From positions 48,731 to 112,730 of the forward strand of contig WION01000170.1 in the NCBI GenBank assembly GCA_015039365.1: a stretch of 64,000 nucleotides of DNA, written 5' to 3'. A model generated the notes under the pieces. The model was not told where the DNA came from. It did not search any database and was given only the letters and a program-made list of their open reading frames with translations. Shown here one piece after another: positions 10,155-21,200 of this stretch. The position numbers were made by a program, and so were the translations under genes. The stretch's first letter is position 1, and each line of letters begins with the position of its first letter. This stretch comes from Amanita rubescens (taxonomy: Eukaryota; Basidiomycota; Agaricomycetes; Agaricales; Amanitaceae).

Positions 10155-12791
10155 ATGACCATCACAAACTCTCCAGAGCTTGACTTTGACATCATCTTTG
10201 CTGGCGGTAAGGCGGGAACAACCATCGCTTGTTCGACGTCTTCGAGAGCTGATTTGATTTAGGCGGGGCTGCAGCATGTATCACCGCTGGACGTCTTGCC
10301 GCAGCAGACACGTCTTTGAAAATCCTCGTAAGCTTGCCAATGTTATAGTTAAACATAAATCTAACCGTATGGGGCTTCTATAATCAGATTATTGAGGATG
10401 GGCCGGAAACCAGAGACAAATCTGCTCACATCCATCCAGCGCGAATGTTTTCGAATATTATGAACCCAGCGTTAGGAGTATTCCACTACCATAAAGGCCG
10501 TGTCAGTGATGCACTAGGTGGGAGGGCACCTATTGTTGCTACGGGGCGGTGTTTGGGCGGGGGTTCAGCCATCAACCGTGAGTTTATGTCTCCAACTGAG
10601 GTGTCCAGCGGAATGACGAGGAACCATATCAGTGATGATGTACACTCGAGCTGCAGCGTCCGACTACGACGACTGGGAAAAAACGTTCAAAAATCCTGGT
10701 TGGGGTTCTTCAGATTTGATTCCTCTTTTGCAAAAGGTACAGACAACGATACTTGTTCCGAACTAACAAATCGCCATCTAGACTGAGACCTATTTCGATC
10801 AAACTGTTCCTTTTCATGGTTATAAAGGACCCCTCAAAGTTTCGTGTCGCGAGGATCAAATCAACGTCGCTGAACAATTTCTCGATGTTGTCGGAAAGTA
10901 TGACAAGGAACGTCCTTTGACAAATGACATAAATAGCTTCTTTTCTTGTAATGCATATGGCGTAAGGACACCCTGCGGCCCTCTTAATGACACTTGCTGA
11001 CTGTTCATATCATGGCAGAGATGGCCGCAGTGAGCATCACCGTCTTCTTTGCGCAGGGCATGAATTAATATTTTTGTCGTTCAGCTATATAGACCAAGAG
11101 ACAGGCAGGCGCTCAGATACGGCTCATCACTACATTTATAACCAAATTGATACGCATGGTAACCTTAAGGTATATTGCGGCCAGAGAGTTGTGCGAGTCT
11201 TATTCGAGTAAGTCCATGGTGTGCGCTTCGTATGTGCCTCACAAGTCCCTACCAGGGGTACCCGGGCAGTTGGAGTTGAGTATATCAATGGCGCTGGTGC
11301 TCAAGTAGCCGTTGCGAAGGCCTCGCGTCTCGTCATTTTGTCTGCTGGTGCATTTGGTTCGCCCACGATTTTGCAAAGGTCAAAATGCGAGAAACAGAGA
11401 GACATGTTAATCTGACAACCCCAATAGATCCGGAATTGGCAGTGAAGACATATTGAAAAAGAACAATATCAAACAAATCATAGACCTTCCTGGTGTTGGA
11501 GAGCATTATATGGGTTCGTAACAGTTATCTTGTACTCTGCTCATTAAGAAATTGGTTATAGATCATGCTCTTGGGTCTGCCGTATTCCATGCCAGCGACG
11601 ATGCCGATACGTTGGACCTCATCTGGGGATGCGATGAAGAAGCTAGAAAGCGTATGTGTTAAGTTGGTGATTTTGCGTTGTAATTGGCATCGTCACTCCC
11701 CCAGCCTTTATTGAACAATGGTCGAAAACCGGAAAGGGGTTGTTGGCACACAAGTATGCCATAAGTTCACAATTTAAATCGTTTGTTGAACAGCGCGTAG
11801 TGGCGTCGACGCGGGTATCAAGATGCGTCCTGGCCTGAAAGATTTGCGAGAAATAGGACCGGAATTCGAATCTAGATGGCAGAATCTTTTTGTACCAGTG
11901 CCTGACAAACCCGTCCTGGCTCTGGCATTATTGGCTGGGTATTGTTACAGATATTTTCTGAACCCTTGTACGATTCATAATCTTGCAGAACTCCTAGACC
12001 AGTGCCTGAGAAATCAACAAAGAATTTGACGGCATTTTACTACGTTGTGAGTGACTCCCCACTTCACGTTACCTACCCTTGAAACCTGACAACTCAATAG
12101 GGCTACCCAGATTCTGTGGGTTTCGTTCGGATTACTTCCGGAACCGATGCATATGCCCCACTCGATTTTCATCCCGGATTCTTGGAGTCGTATGTGGTCA
12201 TTTCGCGTCGACAATTCTAGGATCTGAGCACAGAATAAAAGACCTGCCGACCTGGCTCTGCTGAGGTGGGGATATAAGAAAGGTCGGGAAATTCTACGCC
12301 GTATGAAGTCATATCGAGGTGAAAACGCGTCGGCACATCCCAAGTTCCTAGCAGGCAGCGCCGCAGAAGCCAAATACTTGGAAGGACCAGTTGACATCGG
12401 TGCCGCTGACATTGCTTATTCAAAGGAAGATGACGAAGCCATCGATCGGTTTCACAGAGAAATTGTAGGGACGGCATATCACTCGGTGAGTTTTCATCGT
12501 TTGTATCTTGTTATTCATTATTCAGTTCGTAGATTGGGACATGTGCCATGAAACCTAGAGAGGAAGGAGGTGTAGTGGACCCCAGGTTGAATGTATATGG
12601 AACACAGTGTTTGAAGGTTGCAGGTACGTCGTGGAATATCCTGCGTCGTGATCCGGTTTAACTATATGCATTGTTTAGACTGTAGCATTGCTCCTGGAAA
12701 CGTTGGAGCAAACACGTACAATACAGCGACTGCAATTGGAGAAAAGGCGGCGATTCTCATAGCTCAAGACTTGGGAATTCAAGGTTTATGA
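10155..12791 (+). CDS. AOX-C: alcohol-oxidase-like GMC oxidoreductase
   Basis: 605 residues, intact reading frame. Exons: 10155-10206, 10263-10327, 10388-10577, 10633-10736, 10782-10961, 11019-11029, 11085-11207, 11256-11378, 11428-11513, 11562-11651, 11705-11753, 11801-11938, 11989-12046, 12101-12193, 12234-12485, 12533-12623, 12679-12791. Landmarks: IIFAGGGAAACITAGRL, RCLGGGSAIN, GRWPHYIDQETGRRS, FGSPTILQRSGIG, AYHSIGTCAM and GANTYNTA. The Trp that precedes the catalytic-type His in AOX-A and AOX-B is Tyr here. The exon 14/15 junction needs a donor at 12194 and gives a 40-nt intron; the donor used by AOX-D at this place would hit a stop in AOX-C. A fragment of its last exon was copied to 17336-17424, upstream of AOX-E. 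Confidence 0.87.
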
Positions 12792-13263
12792 AGCGCAGCC
12801 TCCCAGCGTCATAGCAGATATCGGCCCCCTTCGCAGATTGTCTACTCTCACTTGCCCTCCAGTGAATAATAAATCATTAGATTTCTTGCCTGCTCGACTT
12901 GAGAATTCAGACGATTACGTGACGAGATCAAGATATAAGTGTCACGAGCGCCGTAAGACTGGCCACCGGAGGTTTATATAACACAGCGCTCACCTTCTCC
13001 CGTTAGACTGGGACTGTCGACTGTGGGAGCTTGACCTAGCACACGGCTGAATCAATCCACGGTCCATCTAGAACTAGTGAGGCCGCTACCCGTAACGGCG
13101 CAGGCCGCAAACACCGAGTCCAAGTTCAAGCGTCGGATGAGTCACATCATCCTCCTTAGTTACTACTTATATTTAGACTAACATTAACATACCATACCAT
13201 CAGATAACCTCTGGCACAGACACCTGGGTAAGCATCGCCAAGTTTCGCCAACATCGAATATCC
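12792..13263. other. AOX-C/AOX-D spacer
   Basis: Non-coding; shared with the region before AOX-E apart from an insertion near 13075-13185. A TATA-like TTTATATAA occurs near 12972 in both copies, far from the start codon. Confidence 0.5.
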
Positions 13264-15903
13264 ATGACTATCGCAACGTCTCCCGAGCTCGATTTTGACA
13301 TTATATTTGCCGGTGGTAACAAAAAAAACTATCGATGATTGTTCTTCAACATCTGACTTGGACTAGGTGGTGCTACTGCTTGTATCACCGCTGGACGCCT
13401 TGCCGCAGCAGAATCATCGCTGAAAATACTCGCAAGTCTATTGATGTTATCGCTAGATGCCATGTATCTAATCTTATGCTCTCTTGATAATCAGGTTATT
13501 GAAGATGGGCCGGGAACGAGAGACAAACCTGTTCACATCCATCCAGCACGATGCTTTGTAAATTTCAGGTATCCAGAGCTGGGAATATATCACTACTATT
13601 CAGGGCGTGTCAGCAACGCACTTGGCGGCAGGTCACCTATCGTCCCAACGGGGCGGTGTTTGGGTGGGGGTTCGTCCATCAACAGTACGTGGTCCATATC
13701 TCCGAGTCTGAAACGACAATGTACTATTTTAGTGATGATGTACTCTCGAGCTGCGGCGTCCGACTATGACGCTTGGGAAAAAACGTTCAAGAATCCTGGT
13801 TGGGGTTCTGCAGATCTGATTCCCCTTTTACAGAAGGTATAATCAATTGTTTTTGGTCTGCGCTAACAGATCGCTATCCAGGCAGAGACTTATTCCGATG
13901 AAAGTGTCCCTTATCATGGTTATGAAGGACCCATCAAAGTCTCGTATCGCGAAGACAATCTTAATGTTGCGGAACAATTTCTTGATGTGGCAAGACAATA
14001 CGACAAGAAGCGCCCTTTCACAAAGGACATGAATGGTTTCTTTTCTTGTAACGCCTATAGTGTAGGGACATCTTTCGGCCCCTTTTAACGACTGACAGTC
14101 CATATCCTCACGGCAGAGATGGCCGCAGTAGGCATTACTGTCTTCGTTTTGCGGGATGCGAATTGATGTTCTTTTCCATTCAGCTACATAGATCCGGAGA
14201 CGGGCAGACGCTCAGATACTGCGCATAACTACATCTATAACCAGATCGACACGAACGATAACCTGAAGGTATTCTGTGGCAAGAGAGTGGTGCGAGTTTT
14301 GTTCGAGTAAGTTCACGATATACCTTTCATAAGTGCCTCACATATCCGCCCTAGGGGTACCAGAGCGGTTGGAGTAGAGTATATCGATGGGTCTAGTGGT
14401 CAGATATCCATTGCGAAGGCCTCGCGTCTCATCGTCTTGTCTGCGGGTGCATTCGGTTCGCCCACAATTTTGCAAAGGTTAAATATGAATGGCGGTTAGA
14501 GATGGCATGCTGACACCTGTAGAAGATCAGGGATTGGCGCCGAAGATCTACTGAAGAAGTGTGGTATCAAACAAATAGTAAACCTTCCTGGTGTCGGCGA
14601 GCATTATATGGGTTCGTAGACGTTCCCCTTTGCTTTGTTGCTCCTCACGCGCTTGGGTATAGATCACGTTCGTGGTATCGCCGCATACCATGCCAGCGAC
14701 GATGTCGATACGTTGGACGTCATCATGCGAGGGGATGAAGAAGATAGAAAGCGTATGTGACAGGGACGTCATCTTGTATTGTAATTTTGACATCACCACG
14801 CTTCCAGCATTCGTTGAAGAATGGTCCAAGACAGGCAAAGGGTTGTTGGCACACACGTATGTTATAATACCGCGATTTAGTCGTTTATTAACTATATGTA
14901 GTGGTGTTGATGCGGGCATCAAGATGCGACCTGTCCTCGAAGATTTGAAAGAACTAGGACCAGAATTCGAATCTAGATGGCAAGAATTTTTTGTTCCTGC
15001 ACCTGATAAACCCGTTGTAGCCCTGGCGATGCTTGCAGGGCTTAGGTAACTTAGTCACATCTAATTTCGAGACCTTAAGTGGATTTACGGACTTGCAGAT
15101 CTGCTAGACCGATGCAGATTGAACTAAAAAAGAAATTTTTAACGTCGATTTATTTTGCTGTGAGTTGACGCACTCTCTATCTAGCCTATCATCAACAATA
15201 TGATAGACCTATCCAGTATCTGTGGGTTTTGTCCGGATCACTTCCGGAACAGATGCCTATGCCCCACTCGATTTTCATCCAGGCTTCTTGGAGTCGTACG
15301 TGGTTGTTCTACACTGATGAATCTGATGCCTGAGAGCAGAAAAAAGACCGGAAGATCTGGCGGTGCTGAGGTGGTGTTATAAAAGAGGTCGAGAAATTAT
15401 ACGCCGGATGAAGTCATATCGAGGTGATAACGCGTTGTCACATCCTGAATTCCCAGCAGGCAGCGTCGCGGAGGCCAAATATTCTGAGGGACCAGTCGAC
15501 ATTGGTTGCCCTGACATTGCTTATTCCAAGGAAGACGACGAAGCAATTGATCAGTTCCATAGAGAAACTGCATCGACGATAGGCCACTCGGTTTGTATCG
15601 CTTGTATCATTTTCGTTGATTAACAATCTTCGCAGATTGGGACATGTGCTATGAAACCTAGAAAGGACGGAGGCGTAGTGGATCCCAGGCTGAACGTGTA
15701 TGGAACCCAGTGTTTGAAGGTTGCAGGTATGTATTTGAATATCCTGTGCGTCAACTTGGTATAGCAACCTTATGGATTTGGTAGATTGTAGTATTGCTCC
15801 TGGAAACGCTGGAGGGAACACGTACAGCACCGCGATTGCAATTGGAGAAAAGGCAGCGATTCTTATTGCAGAAGACCTAGGAATCCAGGGTCTTCGGCCG
15901 TGA
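13264..15903 (+). CDS. AOX-D: alcohol-oxidase-like GMC oxidoreductase
   Basis: 610 residues, intact. Exons: 13264-13315, 13367-13431, 13495-13684, 13733-13836, 13882-14061, 14117-14127, 14184-14306, 14355-14477, 14526-14611, 14663-14752, 14808-14856, 14902-15045, 15099-15159, 15207-15295, 15335-15590, 15636-15726, 15785-15903. The intron after 13431 has a GC donor (GCAAGT). Landmarks: IIFAGGGATACITAGRL, RCLGGGSSIN, an 11-nt microexon, FGSPTILQRSGIG and GHSIGTCAM. The residue before the catalytic-type His is Gly instead of Trp. The last exon reads GNAGGNTYSTA rather than GNVGANTYNTA and runs two codons further than in AOX-C. AOX-E is its near-identical twin. Same reaction class as the others; substrate unknown. 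Confidence 0.88.
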
Positions 15904-17053
15904 TCATGAATAACTGGCAGGGATAACTTGAACTTAGGATCTGCTTCGCGCTTCGCGCTTCTCCTGGTAATGCGGAATTGTTCACTTGCTCCACCTTGGA
16001 AAATCCTCCATGCTGTACAATCATGTAGCAGAGCGAAGTGCCATTAAATATATAATGACATTTGCCGCCGCACACGCATCGAAAGTTTATAAGCGCCGAA
16101 CGAGGTGAACACCTATATAGCGCAGCCGGGGTTTGCCGCAGCATGCGACGCTACAGCTCTGACTTCTGTTAGGTGATGAGATCGATGAGATCTTGACTAT
16201 TACCTTCATGAATACCCGTTCACCCGACTATGTGCCTACCTCGCTAGGTGGGTTCCCCCCGGCTTTCCCTCTTAGGCGACGGCTAATGGAATACATTCCG
16301 CAGTTTCTGGATCGTTCAGAGTCCCGCAACGCACTCGAGGCCGGAGTACGAAGACTGGCGCAGTGACGTTTTTCACCGCTGCACTTCGCCGCCGCCGCCG
16401 CCGCCGTGAGCATCCTCAGTGCTACCACCATTCTGATGCCCATCCATTCTCCATCGCTGGGACGCCTTTAACACAAAACGCTGCTGGTATTGCTCAGAAT
16501 AATCACCAGTTGCATACACCGCTGTTTGGAGAATCCCTCCTCTTTCGACATGTCATTCATTTCCCGCCCTGCAGAAGACCAGAAAGTACCACCGAATGGA
16601 GTTGAGGCAGCGCCGCTGGTCTCCAGTCTCAAGAGGTCTACCCATTCCCTCGGCCAGCCTCATCCACTGTCTTGGCAAGCCCACCCTTTCGCATTCTCAG
16701 TTTCACGGCCGTTCTCTCTGCCAGCCTTGTCCGCTTTCTCGCTCGCATCCCCGACACCGTCTCAGCCTCTGCCGTTCTCTCTGCCGGGCTTCTCTGCTAT
16801 CTCGTGCTTGCATACATGTCCGTATTAGATTAGTAAACGAGTTTTTGTAAAGCCACGTAAATTGCTGGTGAACGCGGATGCTAAGTACTGATCATCTTAC
16901 CTACGATGTGCCATCGGAATTTGAGCTCACAAATAATCATGATGTGTTCTTCAAGTTGTTTTCCCAACCTCGTGCTTGTACGTGACGTCACGCGCTCGAC
17001 CAGTACGCGTCTGTTACGAACGTCCAATCGCGTCCTGCCCCATCTTACCTACG
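15904..17053. other. Spacer between duplicated blocks
   Basis: To about 16075 this is 3' flank shared with AOX-E. The rest is not shared and is probably inserted or ancestral sequence. It includes a (CGC)n-type trinucleotide run at 16387-16406 and the first copy of a 17-bp direct repeat at 16893-16909. No intact gene seen. Confidence 0.5.
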
Positions 17054-17057
17054 ATGT
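16893..17057 (+). repeat. 17-bp direct repeat pair flanking a possible ATG
   Basis: CATCTTACCTACGATGT occurs at 16893-16909 and again at 17041-17057. In both copies it ends in ATG. The second ATG is the one that opens the crinkler-like relic. Confidence 0.7.
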
Positions 17058-17200
17058 CCACGCTCTCCATCAACTGCTTTTTCTCGGAGGTGACCCGCCA
17101 GAAGTCTTCACGGTCAAGATTCTGAAGACCGAAATCGGAAAGCGTCAGCATCCTCAAACGCTTGATCAAAGAGGAACTGTCCCATCGCCTTCGTTAATTT
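17054..17200 (+). pseudogene. Crinkler-like (CRN) N-terminal relic, frame-broken
   Basis: Three pieces in successive frames match the order of a fungal crinkler N-terminal ubiquitin-like domain: MSTLSINC, then LFLGGDPPEVFTVKI, then SILKRLIKEELSHR followed by a stop. The changes of frame fall near 17078 and 17130. Crinklers are modular proteins known from oomycetes and many basidiomycetes, with a conserved head and a variable C-terminal effector part. Only the head is visible and no C-terminal domain follows before the duplicated block begins at 17336. The match is by memory of the family pattern; a domain search would settle it. Confidence 0.6.
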
Positions 17201-17335
17201 GACTCATCTTCCCTATCTCATGATCGGCGCACCACCGCACCAGAGCGAGCACAATTGATCACAAACCCGAATCGTCAGCAGAACTAAGAAGGTCGCCTGG
17301 AACGAGGACCGCGACGGGCGCAGGCGAATGTTCAT

Positions 17336-17424
17336 TTGGAGCAAACACGTACAATACAGCGACTACAATTGGAGAAAAGGCGGCGATTCTCACAGCTCAA
17401 GACTTGGGAATTCAAGGTTTATGA
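17336..17424 (+). pseudogene. Copied fragment of the AOX-C last exon
   Basis: Codes for the last 28 codons and stop of AOX-C (ANTYNTATTIGEKAA... to QGL stop) with two substitutions. No upstream exons exist here, so it is a dead duplicate that marks the breakpoint. Confidence 0.9.
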
Positions 17425-17800
17425 AGCGCAGCCTCCCAGCGTCATAGCAGATATCGGCCCCCTTCGCAGCTTGTCTACTCTCACTTTCCTTTCAATGAAT
17501 AATAAATCATTAGATTTCTTGCCTGCTCGACTTGAGAATTCAGACGATTACGTGACGAGATCAAGATATAAGTGTCACGAGCGCCGTGAGACTGACCACT
17601 GAAGGAGTTCTAGTATCAGAGTTTATATCACACAGTGCGTTGTTGTTAGCGCTCACCTTCTCCCGTTAGACTGGGACTGTCGACTGTGGGACGAGGTGCT
17701 TGACCTGGCACACGGCTGAATCAATCCACAGTCCATCTAGAACTGCCATACCATACCATCGGATAACAGTTTCGCCAAGTTTCGCCAGCATCGAACATCC

Positions 17801-20451
17801 ATGACTATCACAACGTCTCCCGAGCTCGATTTTGACATTATATTTGCCGGCGGTAACGAAAGGCTATCGATTGTTCTTCAACATCTGACTTGGACTAGGT
17901 GGAGCTGCTGCTTGTATCACCGCTGGACGCCTTGCCGCAGCAGAATCATCGTTGAAAATACTCGCAAGTCTATTGATGTTATCGCTAGATACCAGTGTGT
18001 GTCTAATCTTATGCTCTCTTGATAATTAGGTTATTGAAGATGGGCCGGAAACGAGAGACAAACCTGTTCACATCCATCCAGCACGATGCTTTGTAAATTT
18101 CAGGCATCCAGAGCTGGGAATACATCACTACTATTCAGGACGTGTCAGCGACGCACTTGGTGGCAGGTCACCTATCGTTCCAACGGGGCGATGTTTGGGC
18201 GGGGGTTCGTCCATCAACAGTACGTAGTCCATATCTCCGAGTGAAGCATTCTGAAACGACGACGTACTATTTTAGTGATGATGTACTCTCGAGCTGCGGC
18301 GTCCGACTATGACGCTTGGGAAAAAACATTCAAGAATCATGGTTGGGGTTCTGCAGATCTGATTCCCCTTTTACAGAAGGTATAATCAATTGTTTTTGGT
18401 CCGTGCTAACAGATCGCTATCCAGGCAGAGACCTATTCCGATGAAAGTGTCCCTTATCATGGTTATGAAGGACCCATCAAAGTCTCGTATTGCGAAGACA
18501 AGCTTAATGTTGCGGAACAATTTCTTGATGTGGCAAGACAATACGACAAGAAACGCCCTTTCACAAAGGACATGAATGGTTTCTTTTCTTGTAACGCCTA
18601 TGGTGTAAGGACATCTTCCGGCCCCTTTTAACGACTGACAGTCCATATCCTATGGCAGAGATGGCCGCAGTAGGCATTACTGTCTTCGTTTTGCGGGATG
18701 CGAATTGATGTTCTTTTCCATTCAGCTACATAGATCCGGAGACGGGCAGACGCTCAGATACTGCGCATAACTACATCTATAACCAGATCGACACGAACGA
18801 TAACCTGAAGGTATTCTGTGGCAAGAGAGTGGTGCGAGTTTTGTTCGAGTAAGTTCACGATATACGATATACTTTCATAAGTGCCTCACATATCCGCCCT
18901 AGGGGTACTAGAGCGGTTGGAGTAGAGTATATCGATGGGTCTGGTGGTCAGATATCCATTGCGAAAGCCTCGCGTCTCGTCGTCTTGTCTGCGGGTGCAT
19001 TCGGTTCGCCCACAATTTTGCAAAGGTTAAATATGAATGGCAGTTAGAGATGGCATGCTGACACCTGTAGAAGATCAGGGATTGGCGCCGAAGATCTACT
19101 GAAGAAGTGTGGTATTAAACAAATAGTAGACCTTCCTGGTGTTGGCGAGCATTATATGGGTTCGTAGACGTTCCCCTTTGCTTTGCTGCTCTTCACACAC
19201 TTGGGTATAGATCATGTTCGTGGGACCGCTTCATACCATGCCAGCGACGATGCCGACACGTTGGACGTTATCATGCGAGGGGATGAAGAAGATAGAAAGC
19301 GTATGTGACAGGGACGTCATCTTGTATTGTAATTTTGACATCACCACGCTTCCAGCATTCGTTGAAGAATGGTCCAAGACAGGCAAAGGGTTGTTGGCAC
19401 ACGCGTACGTTATAATGACGCGATTTAGTTGTTTATTAACTGTGTGTAGTGGTGTCGATGCGGGCATCAAGATGCGACCTGAGCCCGAAGATTTGAAAGA
19501 ACTAGGACCAGAATTCGAATCTAGATGGCAAGAATTTTTTGTTCCTGCGCCTGATAAACCCGTTTTAGCCCTGGTGATGCTTGCAGGGCATAGGTAACTT
19601 AGTCGCATCTAATTTCGAGGCCTTAAGTGGATTTACGGACTTGCAGATCTGCTAGACCGATGCAGATTGAACTAACAAAGAAATTTTTAACGTCGGTTTA
19701 TTTTGCTGTGAGCTGACGCACACTCTATGTAACCTATCATTAACAGCATGATAGACCTATCCAGTATCTGTGGGTTTTGTCCGGATCACTTCCGGAACAG
19801 ATGCCTATGCCCCACTCGATTTTCATCCAGGCTTCTTGGAGTCGTACGTGGTCGTTCTACACTGATGAATCTGATGCCTGAGAGCAGAAAAAAGACCGGA
19901 AGATCTGGCGGTGCTGAGGTGGTGTTATAAAAGAGGTCGAGAAATTATACGCCGGATGAAGTCATATCGAGGTGATAATGCGTTGTCACATCCTGAATTC
20001 CCGGCAGGCAGCGTCGCGGAGGCCAAATATTCTGAGGGACCGGTCGACATTGGTTGCCCTGACATTGCTTATTCCAAGGAAGACGACGAAGCAATTGATC
20101 AGTTCCACAGAGAAATTGCATCGACAGCAGGCCACTCGGTTTGTATCGCTTGTATCATTTTCGTTGATTAATGATCTTTGCAGATTGGGACATGTGCTAT
20201 GAAACCTAGAAAGGACGGAGGCGTAGTGGATCCCAGGCTGAACGTGTATGGAACACAATGTTTGAAGGTTGCAGGTATGTATTTGAATATCCTGTGCGTC
20301 AATTTGATATAGCAACCTTATGGATTTGGTAGATTGTAGTATTGCTCCTGAAAATGCTGGAGGGAACACGTACAGCACCGCGATTGCAATTGGAGAAAAG
20401 GCAGCAATTCTTATTGCAGAAGACCTAGGATTCCAGGGTCTTCGGCTGTAA
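17801..20451 (+). CDS. AOX-E: alcohol-oxidase-like GMC oxidoreductase
   Basis: 610 residues, intact twin of AOX-D. Exons: 17801-17852, 17899-17963, 18030-18219, 18276-18379, 18425-18604, 18659-18669, 18726-18848, 18903-19025, 19074-19159, 19211-19300, 19356-19404, 19450-19593, 19647-19707, 19755-19843, 19883-20138, 20184-20274, 20333-20451. The same GC donor follows exon 2. Landmarks: IIFAGGGAAACITAGRL, RCLGGGSSIN, FGSPTILQRSGIG and AGHSIGTCAM. Coding differences from AOX-D are few (for example NHGW for NPGW and a Cys for Arg near 18490), as expected of a recent copy. The open frame is kept despite these changes. Substrate unknown. Confidence 0.88.
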
Positions 20452-21200
20452 TCATGAATAACTGGCAACGATAACTTGAAAGGATCCGCTTCGCGCTTCT
20501 CCTACTACCTTCGATATATAGTAATGTGGAATTGTTCGCTTGCTTGCTCACATTGGAGAATCCTCCATGCTGTACAATCTTGTAGCAGAGTGAAGTGCCA
20601 TTAATGACATTTGCCGCCTGCACACAGGGAATGGATCACATCGATGGTGGCGGGCCTACAGGTGCATCATAGAGATTTCGTATTCAACTTTGACCGCTCC
20701 GAATAGCATCGCATCGATGCTAACGCTAATCGTGCGCGTGCACCATAGAGTTTTTCTGCTGATCAATTTCTTGAGGTAAGGAGGTCCTGCTTCTTCCGCC
20801 AAGAATGCAGTATTGATACTAACGTGTGGTCGATACTATCATCTGGAAATGATGTACACGGCTCGTGGCTAATTAAGCTGTATTTGTGCAAGAAAACCAT
20901 CCCGAAGACCTTCCGTTGAGGCCACCAACTGCGCAAGCTCAGCCATGGCATTGGATTAGAATCTTAAACGAAGGGGAGTTTTATTATATGATCGCAACTG
21001 CCAGATGAGAGTGTCGGATGGACAGACGTAACCACGGCAGTCAGGCCAAATCCAGAAAACTAGCTGCTCGTTGACAGTTGGCTGATCATCAAAGACTCAA
21101 TACTCAGTACTCAAGAGGCACGCACATATTTGTCAACTGAACGGAGCTGGCGTGAGCAACTTCACCGATCATTGAGACAACTTTTGAGACCTTGACCTCC
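20452..21200. other. Intergenic, AOX array to F-box gene
   Basis: The first about 170 nt are the shared AOX-D/AOX-E 3' flank. Nothing coding recognised in the rest. Confidence 0.5.

Larger units (their letters stand above)
12703..16075 (+). repeat. Duplicated block, copy 1 (tail of AOX-C plus AOX-D)
   Basis: Nearly identical to 17336-20625. It starts inside the last exon of AOX-C (TTGGAGCAAACACGTACAAT) and runs past the AOX-D stop into shared 3' flank. Copy 1 has about 100 nt near 13075-13185 that copy 2 lacks. Edges are judged by eye. Confidence 0.85.
17336..20625 (+). repeat. Duplicated block, copy 2 (AOX-C tail fragment plus AOX-E)
   Basis: Near-identical partner of 12703-16075. The left edge is abrupt: GGA/GCAAACACG of the AOX-C last exon appears here without the rest of AOX-C. 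Confidence 0.85.

Noticed and set aside
16387..16406. GCC/CGC trinucleotide run as a coding Ala/Arg repeat
   Set aside because: Flanking frames are short and unrelated to any gene; it is treated as a simple repeat in a spacer.
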